NCBI GenBank assembly: GCA_964423835.1
Contig: CAYRGJ010000019.1
Span: 1 to 62,631 of the forward strand
Origin: JAFGCL01 sp964423835
Lineage (GTDB): Bacteria; Chloroflexota; Dehalococcoidia; UBA2247; RBG-13-53-26
DNA length: 62,631 nt
Reading direction: 5' to 3'
Shown: positions 17,639-26,521 of the stretch, piece after piece
How positions within the stretch are numbered: the first letter of the stretch is position 1
Layout: each line of letters begins with the position of its first letter
Notes under the pieces: model-generated
The model's database searches: none
Seen by the model: the letters and a program-made list of their open reading frames with translations, nothing else
Told to the model about the DNA's origin: nothing
Position numbers and translations under genes: made by a program

Positions 17639-18610
17639 CTAGGTGTTGCTGCTGCCGCCGGAACCCAGGTTCTTTATCCAGCTGTCCAGCTCCCGGCCCG
17701 CCGTGTCCCGGCCGCCCAGGCCGAAGGCGATGGCGAAGGCTACCGCCACCGCACCCACGATGGCGCCGAAGCCGATGATCACTACCTGGTTGGCGAAGCC
17801 CATGGCCCGCAGGCCCATGGCGACGGCGAAGACCATAATGGCCACCTGGGCCACCATGGCCAGCACGCTGGCTGACGGCCGGCTGGAAACCCGGATCGCC
17901 CTTCCGACGAGCAGGGCCAGGAATATGCCTACTCCGATCACTATCGTGCCCCAGAGGACCTGGGCCAGGAATGTGATGAGCCCGCCCATCAGCACGGTGA
18001 AGCTCTCGAACTGGAGCAACTGGGCGGCCGCCAGTATGCCGATGAGGACTACGGCCACCATGATGGCGTACCGCACCACCCTGGCCGGAGTCAGCTGCCC
18101 CTCAACAGGCTCGGCTTTGGCCAGGCCCAGGGTTACCAGCACCCGGTTGAAGCCGGCCCTGATAAGCAGCGCCTCAGCCGCCCTGGCCAGCAGTCCGGCC
18201 AGAACGAAGGCGATTACCAGGACTATTATGGCCGCGAAGATGTTGGGCAGAGCCTCAAGGATCTTCTCGAACATGCTCTCGACGGGTCCCAGTATCCCCT
18301 GCAGGTTCAGGATGCCGATCATGATGGGAATGAAGAAGATCCAGAACAGCCAGAAGACCGCGGTGGCCACGCCGTTGGCCACCGGGCGGTTCTGCGGTGA
18401 CTTGACCAGGTTCTGCTGCGACAGCCGCTCATCCACCTTCGCCGCAGTGAGGGCCTTGCGCACCGCCCAGCGCAGCACCCGGGCTATGATCCAGAAGGCG
18501 ATGAAAAGCAGAATGAGCGCCAGAATGCGGGGAAGATAGTCGAAGATGATGCTTACGAAGTTCCTGAAAGGGTCCGTGATGGTGCTCCAGGTCAATCCGC
18601 CGTTGTCCAT
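17639..18610 (-). CDS. Mechanosensitive-channel-like multi-TM protein
   Basis: 323 residues with about seven hydrophobic segments; the first helix (YLPRILALILLFIAFWIIAR) is typical of the conserved TM-helix repeat found in MscS-related CmpX/YnaI-type proteins. A second copy of this repeat (ALPNIFAAIIVLVIAFVLAG) lies near residue 120. The C-terminus has a glycine-rich segment (AFGLGGRDTAGRELDSWIKN) resembling the start of an MscS beta domain, but the protein ends there, so the cytoplasmic vestibule is missing. It may be a membrane scaffold rather than a true channel. GGAGGAGG precedes the ATG. treZ follows 25 bp downstream, suggesting a shared osmotic-stress transcript (trehalose plus channel); this is inference. 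Confidence 0.75.
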   Translation of the reverse strand: MDNGGLTWSTITDPFRNFVSIIFDYLPRILALILLFIAFWIIARVLRWAVRKALTAAKVDERLSQQNLVKSPQNRPVANGVATAVFWLFWIFFIPIMIGILNLQGILGPVESMFEKILEALPNIFAAIIVLVIAFVLAGLLARAAEALLIRAGFNRVLVTLGLAKAEPVEGQLTPARVVRYAIMVAVVLIGILAAAQLLQFESFTVLMGGLITFLAQVLWGTIVIGVGIFLALLVGRAIRVSSRPSASVLAMVAQVAIMVFAVAMGLRAMGFANQVVIIGFGAIVGAVAVAFAIAFGLGGRDTAGRELDSWIKNLGSGGSSNT

Positions 18611-19014
18611 GACCAGCCTCCTCCCGTGTTTTCCCCTCCCGCTATCTTCTCTCCGGTGGCGCAGCGCCCGCAGTCACGCGTTGAGACTGCCGCCTGCGTC
18701 TTCGATTGCCATTCGCAGGCTGGACGTCTTCTCTCCTGGGACGCAGCCCGCACTGCCATGGAGAAGATGCTTTCCCCTACCCGATACGATGTCGCCTCAT
18801 CGATCAATTTGAGGTTATGCCGGGCGGCCCGGCCCCCGGAATAGGTAAAAGTACCCGTCGGCTGGTTGTGGAAACAGACTAGCCGGCCCCCGCCCCGGGC
18901 CGGCGCGGCCGTTACGTACTTGCCGTCATGGCCGAACAGGTACCGATACCGATGGAGCCCGGTGGCGGCCATCCCTCATAACTGTCTTAGGCCTTTTGGA
19001 AGGAGGTGCTCAGA
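18611..19014. other. 404-bp intergenic region, divergent promoters expected
   Basis: The region between the channel gene (minus) and the His-rich lipoprotein gene (plus). An open frame exists on the minus strand (18592-18972), but it has no ribosome site and its composition is not protein-like. I see no RNA gene or repeat. Its last bases give the plus-strand gene a strong GGAGGTG site. Confidence 0.5.
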
Positions 19015-19380
19015 ATGCATCAGAAATCAGTGTATCGTTGGCTGGTTGGCACGATGATAGCCCTGCTGGTGATGGCTGCGGGCCTGGCCCTGGCCTGCTC
19101 CACCGAGCCGGCGAATCCGGTCACCCCCGGGCCGGGGGACATCACGGTGGTCTCCACTGAATCGGTGGGTCACACACATCGGCTGACCGTCAGCGGCGCC
19201 GACATCACCACTCCGCCACCGACTGACCGGACGCTGGACACCACCACGGACGTGGGGCATCGACACACCGTGAATCTCACTCCGGGCCACTACCTCGCGC
19301 TGCAGGGCAACGGAGAGGTGACGGTCACCAGCAGCGACGTGAACTTCCACACCCACGATTTCACCATCGGCCGGAGCTAG
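19015..19380 (+). CDS. Small exported His-rich protein with three HxH strands
   Basis: 121 residues; the start ATG at 19015 is 6 nt after AAGGAGGTG. Residues 1-27 are a signal peptide ending ALAC, so it is probably a lipoprotein (the -3 residue is not ideal). The mature part has three similar strands: VGHTHRLTV, VGHRHTVNL and FHTHDFTI, each an HxH followed by alternating hydrophobics. That suggests a small beta-barrel with a histidine cluster able to bind Zn, Cu or Ni. No known domain is recognised. It stands alone, divergent from the channel gene and followed by the livF remnant. Confidence 0.7.
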   Translation: MHQKSVYRWLVGTMIALLVMAAGLALACSTEPANPVTPGPGDITVVSTESVGHTHRLTVSGADITTPPPTDRTLDTTTDVGHRHTVNLTPGHYLALQGNGEVTVTSSDVNFHTHDFTIGRS

Positions 19381-19439
19381 CCGGGCGTGGGACGAACCCG
19401 GGCGCTCCACGGCCGCACGGCCGCGAGACCCGGTGATGA

Positions 19440-19600
19440 GGCGGCGGTGGGGCCCGGCCAGACTAGCGACTATCTCCCGGCCGGGGAACAGCAGGCGCTG
19501 GTGGTGGGTCGGGCCCTGATGGCCCATCCGAAGCGGGTGCTGGTTGACAAGGCGTCACTGGGCCTGGCGCCGCTCCTGGTCGGGGAGGTCAGACCCTCAG
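19440..19600 (+). pseudogene. Remnant of a branched-chain amino-acid ABC ATPase (LivF-like)
   Basis: Plus-strand translation gives LPAGEQQALVVGRALMAHPK and then RVLVDKASLGLAPLLVGEV. This matches the signature and Walker B region of LivF (LSGGEQQMLAIGRALM..PKLLLLDEPSLGLAPLLV). The signature serine is changed (SGGE to PAGE) and the Walker B pair DE is DK, so the site is dead. Nothing of the Walker A half remains and the frame continues antisense into the next gene. It is a gene fossil and points to past deletion here. Confidence 0.75.
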
Positions 19601-19612
19601 CGCCTTCTCCGT

Positions 19613-20596
19613 CTAAGCCACCTCCAGGATATGGATGCCGCCCTCTCCTTCATCGACGGGGTCTTGCTCTCCGGGCACGATGTCCTCATCATCCGGCGGC
19701 CCGGGAGGTATCGTGACTGCAACGGCCAGCCTGGTCCCGTCAGGCGACCAGCTCAGGTTGTGCAGGAAAACCGACGGGTCGTTGTTCGTGAGCCTCACTA
19801 CATTGCCGCCGTCGCTGTCCATCACGTAAACGTCGTCGGCTTCGTTACGAAAGGAAATGAAGGCGATTCTGCTGCCGTCGGGAGACCATGTGGGTCTGCG
19901 CTCAAAGAAGGCATCGTCTGTCAACCGGGTCGCGCCGCCGCCGTCGGAATCCATGACGTAGATGTCTCTATTCTCACCACCGCCGGACACGAATACTATC
20001 CGGCTGCCGTCGGGGGACCAGGATGGGTCCCCGTTAGTCGTGCAATCCGGGGTGAGCTGGACCGGCTCGCCCCCCTCGGCACCTACCACCGTTATGGGCG
20101 TTGTGGGGCAGGTGGAATCGCCGGCGAACATCCTGGCAAAGACGATCTTCGTTCCATCCGGTGAGAACGACGCACTAGCCACGGCCGATGACCACAGCTC
20201 ATCGTCGAGATTGTCGGACACCACGTATCTGATGTCACCCTGCAGATTCATGACACCTATGCCGCCATACAAGCTGCAGAACAGGATCTCGCCCGCGGGC
20301 GACCAGGAAAGGCCAGACAGGTACTCGCCCGACATCTCGGCTACCTGAACCCGATTGCCACCATCCGGGTCCATCACCCAGATACCATGAGAAGTGACCG
20401 GCTCTCCTGAAGCGTAGATCTCGTACGTCGGGCGGGAGAAGAAGGCAATCAGGCTGCCGTCCGGAGACCATGCTGGAAGGCCGTCTATCGTCGATGCGCC
20501 GCGCGTGAGATTGAGCATCTGCGGCCCGCTGTCGGAGCACGAAATCGCCAGGCACATCAGTATGATGGCGCAGACAGGAGCCAGTCTTCTGAGCAT
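19613..20596 (-). CDS. TolB-like PD40 beta-propeller lipoprotein (copy 2)
   Basis: 327 residues if started at the ATG (20596) that aligns with copy 1 (MLRRLAPVCAI). A start 13 codons earlier is open but would spoil the signal peptide. Lipobox LAISC near residue 20, then repeated PSWSPDGSRIVF and IYVMDSDGG blades. It differs from copy 1 mainly after residue 95 and has short insertions (SGGGENRD, CPTTPIT). The two copies flank a 5-kb segment in the same orientation. It may bind a peptidoglycan or surface partner; no enzyme motif is seen. Confidence 0.85.
   Translation of the reverse strand: MLRRLAPVCAIILMCLAISCSDSGPQMLNLTRGASTIDGLPAWSPDGSLIAFFSRPTYEIYASGEPVTSHGIWVMDPDGGNRVQVAEMSGEYLSGLSWSPAGEILFCSLYGGIGVMNLQGDIRYVVSDNLDDELWSSAVASASFSPDGTKIVFARMFAGDSTCPTTPITVVGAEGGEPVQLTPDCTTNGDPSWSPDGSRIVFVSGGGENRDIYVMDSDGGGATRLTDDAFFERRPTWSPDGSRIAFISFRNEADDVYVMDSDGGNVVRLTNNDPSVFLHNLSWSPDGTRLAVAVTIPPGPPDDEDIVPGEQDPVDEGEGGIHILEVA
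20312..20514 (-). repeat. 203-bp perfect direct repeat, copy 2
   Basis: Identical to 15337-15539 (offset 4,975 bp). Recombination between the copies would delete treZ, the channel gene and the His-rich lipoprotein, and leave one hybrid propeller gene. Confidence 0.85.
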
Positions 20597-20716
20597 CGCC
20601 CCCCCCCGTTCACCGGCGACAATCACCGTCCCCAAAATGATGCTACCCTCGGCACAAGGCTGGCGTCAAGACCCGTCCGCTGGCCCGGCGCGCGCCGGCC
20701 AGGAATCCAGGCAGCT

Positions 20717-22648
20717 CTACGCCGCCAGGCCCCTCTGCCGCAGGTCGCCGGCGACGTCGTCGAGGCCCAGGTCACGGAGCCCGGCCACGGTCTGCAGCCC
20801 GGTCTCCTCGTTCCACCGCCGCATGGCGTAGTACGCTCTCCTGGCCCGGGCGAACTGGTCCCGGTCCACCACCTTCCCCCTCATGGATACGGCCTCATCA
20901 CCCTTCCCCGGAAGTACCATCTCGGGGTTGGTCATGTCGACCTTCAGGGGGGTGGTGTGCCAGGCCTCCGGCAGGCAGTCGTCCTCGACGCCCCGATGGC
21001 CCTCCCTCACCAGTATGGCCCGGTTCAGATTGAAGACCGTCTCCCCTGCGCGGTTGAGGCCCTCCTCGTCGATGTCACGGCCGGTGACGGCCGAAAGCAG
21101 GCCGCTCTCCAGAGACAGGTCCCCCAGGTGATCGGGGCTGAACTGCGAGTCGAGGACGGGCCAGATGAAGCCGCACACCACGAGGCAGTCGTGGGCAAAG
21201 CCCCGGTCCTGCAGCCTCACCGTCGCCCGGGCCATGGCGTCGGCCTGGCCCAGGTCCACCATCTCCTCTGATCCCCAGGAGCGCCGGGCGACACGATGGA
21301 AGACCTCGTTGGACACGTAGCTGTCAGGGACTCCCCGGCGCCAGTCCAGCCACCGCAGCACCAGCTGCTTCACCTCGTGGGTGTGCCCCAGCGGGGCCTG
21401 GACATCCAGGGCCGCCATCAGCGCCGTGCTGGGGTAGAGCCGGCCTTCAACGACGTTGGTCCAGCCGGCCTTGCACATGAGAGGCGCCAGCAGGCTCCGC
21501 GCCTGCGGCCCGACCTGCTCCGCCGCCCGCTCCACCCCTCCCGCCAGCACGTCGCCAAAGCCCTCCCTCAGCGAAATCTTCCGCACCAGCCCCTCGATGA
21601 ACTCCAGCGATCCCACCTTCGAGACGGGCAGGCCCACCGTCTCCTCTGTCAGAACGCCCTGCCGCACGCAGCTCATCAGCCAGATGATAATGAGGACAAT
21701 GGCCGTCACATCCAGGCCATAGTCGTCGCACAGCTTGGCAGCCTGGAAGGGGGCCTCGAATCCGGGGCCATAGTGCCTCTCCACCCAGGGATAGTAGAAC
21801 GAGACCGGCTGGCACATGAATTTGCCCTTGCTGCCGTCCCGTGGCTGGTAGGTCCTCCTGAGGCACTCGCCCATGCAGAGCCAGCAGGGGGCCCTGGCCG
21901 TCCCGGGCCCCGTGGCCTCCAGCGGCGCGTTGCCTATCTTGAGAGTGGGATGGCGGGTGAACAGTCGGCGGAACTCCTCCGTGAGGCCCTCCAGCGCCTC
22001 GGGGCGGGCCACGCCGGTGCGCTTCCTCGGGCCACGGACCACGATGGCCTTCAGGTTCTTGGAGCCCATGACGGCCGCCATCCCTCCCGACCCTGTCGCA
22101 TCGTCCGTGGCCGTCACGCAGGCCATGGTGGCCCGGTTCTCTCCGGCGGGGCCGATGGCGGCCACGCTGATGGAGTCGCCCAGCTCCGCCTGCAGGAGCT
22201 CCCGTGCCCGAATGGCTCCCTTCCCCCAGAGCCACCCGGCGTCCTTCAAGGTGCACGACGCCTCTTCCACCAGGAGGTAGACCGGCTTCTCCGCCTTTCC
22301 CCGGACCAGGACGGCGTCGTAGCCGGCGGACTTCAGCCGGCCGCCCCAGTCGCCGCCAAGGTTGCAGCTGGCCAGGTGCTCCCGGGAGGTTACCGGGGAC
22401 TTGGCCGACACGCACCACCTCGAGCCGCCGATAATCGGCACCCCCGCCAGCGGTCCGGTGGCGAAAACCAGGCAATTGCCGGGGTCCAGCGCGCCGGTCT
22501 CCGGCGCCACGTTGTCCCAGTAGAGGCCATTGGCGATGCCCCGTCCCCCGATGAACCTCCCGGCGTAGTCTGATGTGGGCAGCTCTCCCATCCGTCCCGT
22601 GGAGAGATCGACCGTCAGGATCCGTCCGGCATAGCCAAATGCGCTCAT
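20717..22648 (-). CDS. Tungsten-type aldehyde ferredoxin oxidoreductase
   Basis: 643 residues, close to AOR family length (about 600-620). These enzymes oxidise aldehydes to acids with a bis-pyranopterin W cofactor and pass electrons to ferredoxin through one 4Fe-4S cluster. Conserved features include the start GYAGRILTVDLSTG, the domain-1 motif FATGPLAG, the CWLCMGEC cluster motif (CxxCxxxC) near residue 265 with a later Cys in HDCLVVCGF near 500, and NLNRAILVREG. AGGAGG precedes the ATG. No AOR-associated ferredoxin or molybdopterin gene is adjacent. Substrate unknown; subgroups act on aromatic or aliphatic aldehydes and, in some anaerobes, on acyl acids in reverse. Confidence 0.9.
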   Translation of the reverse strand: MSAFGYAGRILTVDLSTGRMGELPTSDYAGRFIGGRGIANGLYWDNVAPETGALDPGNCLVFATGPLAGVPIIGGSRWCVSAKSPVTSREHLASCNLGGDWGGRLKSAGYDAVLVRGKAEKPVYLLVEEASCTLKDAGWLWGKGAIRARELLQAELGDSISVAAIGPAGENRATMACVTATDDATGSGGMAAVMGSKNLKAIVVRGPRKRTGVARPEALEGLTEEFRRLFTRHPTLKIGNAPLEATGPGTARAPCWLCMGECLRRTYQPRDGSKGKFMCQPVSFYYPWVERHYGPGFEAPFQAAKLCDDYGLDVTAIVLIIIWLMSCVRQGVLTEETVGLPVSKVGSLEFIEGLVRKISLREGFGDVLAGGVERAAEQVGPQARSLLAPLMCKAGWTNVVEGRLYPSTALMAALDVQAPLGHTHEVKQLVLRWLDWRRGVPDSYVSNEVFHRVARRSWGSEEMVDLGQADAMARATVRLQDRGFAHDCLVVCGFIWPVLDSQFSPDHLGDLSLESGLLSAVTGRDIDEEGLNRAGETVFNLNRAILVREGHRGVEDDCLPEAWHTTPLKVDMTNPEMVLPGKGDEAVSMRGKVVDRDQFARARRAYYAMRRWNEETGLQTVAGLRDLGLDDVAGDLRQRGLAA

Positions 22649-22759
22649 GGCATCCTCCTACTAGAATTCTAACCTTTCTCCTCAGGGACTGCACCGGCTC
22701 TGGCGGGGGCGTGGTAATATGATGCCGAACAAATCGCACAAGGTGAAAGGAGGCTGAGC

Positions 22760-23803
22760 TTGAACACCAGGATGTACCTGGCCGCGGAGAAGGACTTCGC
22801 CTGCCACAGCGTGGACTTCGAATGGTGGTACGCCGACGGAGTCTTTGACAACGGCTATCACTTCAGCTGCATGGTCTACTTTGGCTCCCCCCTGGGGCAC
22901 AACCCCAACGCCCGGCTGGTCACCATCACGGTGATCCCTCCCGGAGGGGGCATGAAGGTGGCCATCGTGCACAACCGCCTGGAGGACACCTTCGCCTCCA
23001 CCTCAGCCTTTGACGTCAAGAGCGGGGAATGCTCCCTGGGCGGCCGGTCCCCGACCTACCGGGTGCGCCTGTGCGGCGATGACATTGCCGGATCGGCCAT
23101 GAAGGTGGACCTGACCTACAAGCAGGTGGTGCCCGGCGTGCGGCAGCCGCCGGACGGGTGCATCGTGGGGCGGGCCCAGGAGCCGAGGACCGGGGTTTAC
23201 CTGACCCATGTGCTGCGGCCCCGGTTCGACGTCGCCGGCAAGATCAGGCTGGGAAACGAGGAGATCGCGGTCAAGGGCGTGGGGTACATGGACCACCAGT
23301 GGGGCATGGGCAAGCTCATGGACATCATGGGCGGCATCAACTGGGGCCGCCACCACCTGCCCAACTGCACCGTGGCCTACTGGGACGCGTACCTCGGCCC
23401 CGCCTTTGGCAACCAGAGGCACAAGCAGCTGTGGGTCTTCCACGGCCGGGAGCTGGTGGAGTACAACCAGCAGGACTTCTACGTGGACGTGCTGGAGGTC
23501 AAGCCCCTGGACCTGATGAACCCGCTGTGCGCCATTCACAAGAAGCGGGTGCTGCTGTTCGACGGGGCCACCATCCAGGGCACCATCACCGAGCACATCA
23601 GGGAGATCATGATCCCGCCGGGGATTCCGGTCTTCAACTGGTACTACAACGAGCTGCTGGCCGACTGCGAAGCGGACCTGGTGGTTGAAGGGGAGAAGAT
23701 CAAGGGAGCCCTGCCCTGTCCCAGCATCGTGGAGATGAACGCCAAGAGGTTCGGGGAGGAGACCTTCCCTGAGGTCGGCAGCGACATGATCAAGAGGCGA
23801 TAG
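22760..23803 (+). CDS. CrtC/AttH-type lipocalin-like protein
   Basis: 347 residues starting at a TTG that follows AAGGAGG; an ATG four codons later is possible. The motifs VDFEWWYADGVF near the start and GVGYMDHQWGMG in the middle are the paired signatures of the CrtC (hydroxyneurosporene synthase)/AttH beta-barrel superfamily. These proteins hydrate double bonds of isoprenoid or other hydrophobic substrates, or bind them. No carotenoid genes are nearby, so the substrate is probably a different lipid or terpene. It is divergent from the AOR gene with a 110-bp shared promoter region. Confidence 0.75.
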   Translation: MNTRMYLAAEKDFACHSVDFEWWYADGVFDNGYHFSCMVYFGSPLGHNPNARLVTITVIPPGGGMKVAIVHNRLEDTFASTSAFDVKSGECSLGGRSPTYRVRLCGDDIAGSAMKVDLTYKQVVPGVRQPPDGCIVGRAQEPRTGVYLTHVLRPRFDVAGKIRLGNEEIAVKGVGYMDHQWGMGKLMDIMGGINWGRHHLPNCTVAYWDAYLGPAFGNQRHKQLWVFHGRELVEYNQQDFYVDVLEVKPLDLMNPLCAIHKKRVLLFDGATIQGTITEHIREIMIPPGIPVFNWYYNELLADCEADLVVEGEKIKGALPCPSIVEMNAKRFGEETFPEVGSDMIKRR

Positions 23804-23828
23804 GATTCATGAAGGAGGATTCGGGAAC

Positions 23829-24407
23829 ATGGTGATATCGATTCTGGGCTTGCTGGTCCCGCTGCTTCTCATTGCCGGCGTGGTCTACCTGGTGGTGCGG
23901 GCCAGGGGCGATCATGGAGCACTCACGGTATTCGATGCTCTGGCCACCTACATCTACACCATCATCGGAGCCAGCATGATCACCATCTCCATCGGGGTGA
24001 TCCTCTTCATCGACGTGGCGCTGCGAAAAGGCTCACACGGCAGTGACGAGATCGCCCTGGCCTCGGTCCTGGTGGGCACCGGTCTGGTGGTGGGACTGCC
24101 GCACCTGCTGGGCAAGGGCCTGGCGGAGAGAAGAGGCCAGAGCACATTCGCCGCTGTCCGGAGGGTGTACCTGTTCTTCATGCTGGGTTTGGCCAGCCTC
24201 ACCGGCCTGGTATCGCTGCCGCTGGCCATCAACGCCCTGGTCAACCACTACGTGGTGCAGGAGTTCCCTGGCGAGTTCCCCCACGTCGAGATGGCGGTGG
24301 CCATAGTGGCGGTGGCACTGTGGGTCTACTACCTTTACCGCGTTGTGCGCGAGACCGCACGCGGGAAAGAGGCGGGCGAAGCAGACGATGGCGGGAAGGG
24401 CACTTGA
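23829..24407 (+). CDS. Four-helix membrane protein of unknown function
   Basis: 192 residues with four hydrophobic segments: residues 3-23, 38-66, 72-95 and 110-165 as a pair. The segment ALTVFDALATYIYTIIGASM recalls a family of uncharacterised integral membrane proteins (DUF5671-like), but the match is weak. A charged cytoplasmic tail (ARGKEAGEADDGG) ends it. It begins 25 bp after the CrtC-like gene and is probably cotranscribed with it. The function cannot be named. Confidence 0.65.
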   Translation: MVISILGLLVPLLLIAGVVYLVVRARGDHGALTVFDALATYIYTIIGASMITISIGVILFIDVALRKGSHGSDEIALASVLVGTGLVVGLPHLLGKGLAERRGQSTFAAVRRVYLFFMLGLASLTGLVSLPLAINALVNHYVVQEFPGEFPHVEMAVAIVAVALWVYYLYRVVRETARGKEAGEADDGGKGT

Positions 24408-24461
24408 GGATCCCCGGTTCCGGGCCGGCGCAGGCGGGCCGGGGCATGGCCTTTCTCCGGC

Positions 24462-25148
24462 CTACCAGGGGAGCTCACTCCCGTCGAAGCGCAGGAACTT
24501 TCCGGTATCGGCCAGCTTGAACCGGTCCAGGACCTTTCTCATGGCGCGCACGCTCTCCCGGGTGGTCATCCCCGGGCCCATCCTGGTGTTCACTCCGCCG
24601 GGGTGCAGGATGAGGACGCCCACACCCAGGGGCTGAAGCTGCTGTGAGAGCCCCTGCATGGCGGCGTTCAGCGCGGCCTTGCTGGACCGATAGTAGTAGC
24701 TGTGCGGGCTTTCGATATGGGCAATGCTGCCCATGTGGCTGCTGGTGGCCACCACCAGCCTCTTCCGGCTCCGCTTCACATTGTCTATCAGGGCCTCCGT
24801 GACCCTCATGGCCCCCAGTGTGTTCACCTCAAAGGTCCGCATCCACTCCTGGTACCGGAAACAGCCGAACTCCGGCCTCTCCTTCTCCAGGTATATCCCG
24901 GCGTTGTTCAGCAGGATGTCGATGGGGCTGTCTCCCATCTCCCAGACGACGGCCCGCATGTCCTCGGCGTTGGTCACGTCCAGGCGATGGATGCTTATCC
25001 TGGAGTTGCCCTCAGCGAGCTGGCGGAGTTCCCCGGCCTCCGCCGGGTGACGGCATGAAGCGAAGACCCTCCATCCGTCCTCGGCAAAGCTGCGCACCCA
25101 TTCCAGGCCGATGCCCCTGTTGCTCCCGGTGACGAACACGCTGGACAT
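24462..25148 (-). CDS. Short-chain dehydrogenase/reductase
   Basis: 228 residues from the ATG (25148) that starts MSSVFVTGSNRGIG; a longer frame upstream lacks homology. It has a Rossmann fold with the TGxxxGIG nucleotide site, D in RLDVTN, NNAG, and the catalytic SSxxGS ... YYYRSSK motif (YxxSK instead of YxxxK with one shift). Cofactor preference cannot be judged surely; the arginine after the first helix (SCRHPAE) hints at NADPH. C-terminal HPGGVNTRMG agrees with the C-factor-like SDR subgroup. It is convergent with the membrane protein and divergent from the MaoC genes. Confidence 0.85.
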   Translation of the reverse strand: MSSVFVTGSNRGIGLEWVRSFAEDGWRVFASCRHPAEAGELRQLAEGNSRISIHRLDVTNAEDMRAVVWEMGDSPIDILLNNAGIYLEKERPEFGCFRYQEWMRTFEVNTLGAMRVTEALIDNVKRSRKRLVVATSSHMGSIAHIESPHSYYYRSSKAALNAAMQGLSQQLQPLGVGVLILHPGGVNTRMGPGMTTRESVRAMRKVLDRFKLADTGKFLRFDGSELPW

Positions 25149-25411
25149 TTCACCCCGTTGACGACCAGTCGCTCCCACGGTTAGTATGGGCCGTCCGGGC
25201 CAGCCGCCCATCGGTAAACCTACCTGAGGCCCCTTTGTGGATTGGAACTAGATGACCGGGGCCGGCCAGGCCGCAGGCCCTGGACGCCTGTGATAGAATC
25301 CTGGTGCCTGACCATGGATTCACCGGTGAGGGCGCGGCGAAGGCCTCGCCACGCCGGGGCGGCCGGCCTTCAGGGCCACATGCCGTGTAGAGTCGGCAGA
25401 GGAGAGTGAAC

Positions 25412-25876
25412 ATGGGAAACGAGCCCCGTCTCACCGAAGACCTCAAATCCAGAATCGGCAGGCCTACCGAGCCCTCTGTCATCGAGGTGGAGAAGGGCGC
25501 CATCCGCCGCTTCGCGCAGGCCGTGGAGGACGGCAACCCGCTCTACTTCGACGAGGAGTACGCCCGGTCCACCCGCTACGGGGGCATCGTCTGCCCTCCC
25601 GGCTTCTTCGGCTGGCCGGTCAAGGATGTGGCCTCCGATTGGCTCCCCAACCTGGTGGGCCGGCCGTTCCAGAACGTGCTCAACGCCGGGAATGAGACCG
25701 AGTTCCTGCGCCCCATCCGCCCCGGGGACGTCCTGGTGTGCACCTCGAAACTGGCTGACGCCTACGAGAAGAAGGGGGGCGGCGGGACGCTCCTCTTCGT
25801 CGTCGTGGAGACTGACTACCGGAACCAGGACGGCGAGGTGTGCGCCCGGATGCGTTACATATTTGCCTTCTACTAG
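25412..25876 (+). CDS. MaoC-like hot-dog dehydratase, N-terminal (FAS1-like) type
   Basis: 154 residues. The ATG is preceded by AGAGGAGAG. The sequence IGRPTEPSVIEVEKGAIRRF followed by ..GNPLYFDEEYARSTRYGGIVCPPGF matches the N-terminal hot-dog half of (R)-specific enoyl-CoA hydratases and HadA-type dehydratases, which contributes the hydrophobic tunnel and lacks the catalytic Asp-His. The complementary catalytic half is the next gene, 66 bp downstream. Together they should form a heterodimeric hydratase acting on an enoyl-CoA or enoyl-ACP. The downstream CoA-transferases suggest a CoA substrate. Confidence 0.85.
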   Translation: MGNEPRLTEDLKSRIGRPTEPSVIEVEKGAIRRFAQAVEDGNPLYFDEEYARSTRYGGIVCPPGFFGWPVKDVASDWLPNLVGRPFQNVLNAGNETEFLRPIRPGDVLVCTSKLADAYEKKGGGGTLLFVVVETDYRNQDGEVCARMRYIFAFY

Positions 25877-25942
25877 AGCCACGTAGAAGGAAGATGCGGG
25901 CAAGGCCGCCGGTGATCATGGCTGAGGCGGCCGGGGAGGCGA

Positions 25943-26410
25943 ATGATGGCCAAGCTCTACTATGAAGACGTTGAGGCCGGGGCGGAGGTAACGCCGCTGG
26001 TCAAGAAGCCCACCACGCGCCAGCTGGTCAGGTGGGCCGGGGCCTCGGGCGACTACAGCGAGCCTCACTACGATGATGTGTTCGCCAAAGCCTCGGGGTT
26101 GGCCGGGGTCACCCTCCAGGGGCTGCTGAAGTACCAGTTCCTGGTCCAGATGATGGTCGATTGGATAGGGGTTGACGGCGATCTGCTCAAGATCAGCTGC
26201 CAGTACCGGGGGATGGATTTCCCCGGCGACACCCTCACCTGCACCGGGAAGGTGACCCGGAAATATGTGGACGGCGACGGCCAGCGGCGCTGCCTGGAGT
26301 GCCAGATCGCCATCACCAACCAGCGCGGCGAGAAGACCACAGTCGGACAGGCGGTGGCCGCCCTTCCGTCCCGCCAGCCGGCTGCCGCAACGCCTGGCGA
26401 GCGCCGGTAG
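25943..26410 (+). CDS. MaoC-like hot-dog dehydratase, catalytic subunit
   Basis: 155 residues. It carries the hydratase 2 motif as WAGASGDYSEPHYDDVFAKASG, with Asp and His positioned as in (R)-hydratases (usual form SGDxNPxHxD). LAGVTLQGLL follows where the family has a glycine-rich turn. Start ATG at 25943 after GGGGAGG. It pairs with the preceding half and lies upstream of two CaiB/BaiF transferases, an arrangement seen for itaconate, mesaconate or bile-acid-type CoA pathways. No assignment is firm. Confidence 0.85.
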   Translation: MMAKLYYEDVEAGAEVTPLVKKPTTRQLVRWAGASGDYSEPHYDDVFAKASGLAGVTLQGLLKYQFLVQMMVDWIGVDGDLLKISCQYRGMDFPGDTLTCTGKVTRKYVDGDGQRRCLECQIAITNQRGEKTTVGQAVAALPSRQPAAATPGERR

Positions 26411-26521
26411 AGTGGCATAACCGGGTAGAGGCCACCGGTCGATTTCGCCTGACCGGGGACCAGCGGACATAAGGACCGCAGCCCGCCGGCGCCTTGTTCC
26501 GGCGGCGAGAGGAGGAGAACC

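Noticed and set aside
18592..18972. 126-codon minus-strand frame upstream of the channel gene
   Set aside because: No ribosome site, overlaps the channel gene's own start region and has an unlikely composition.
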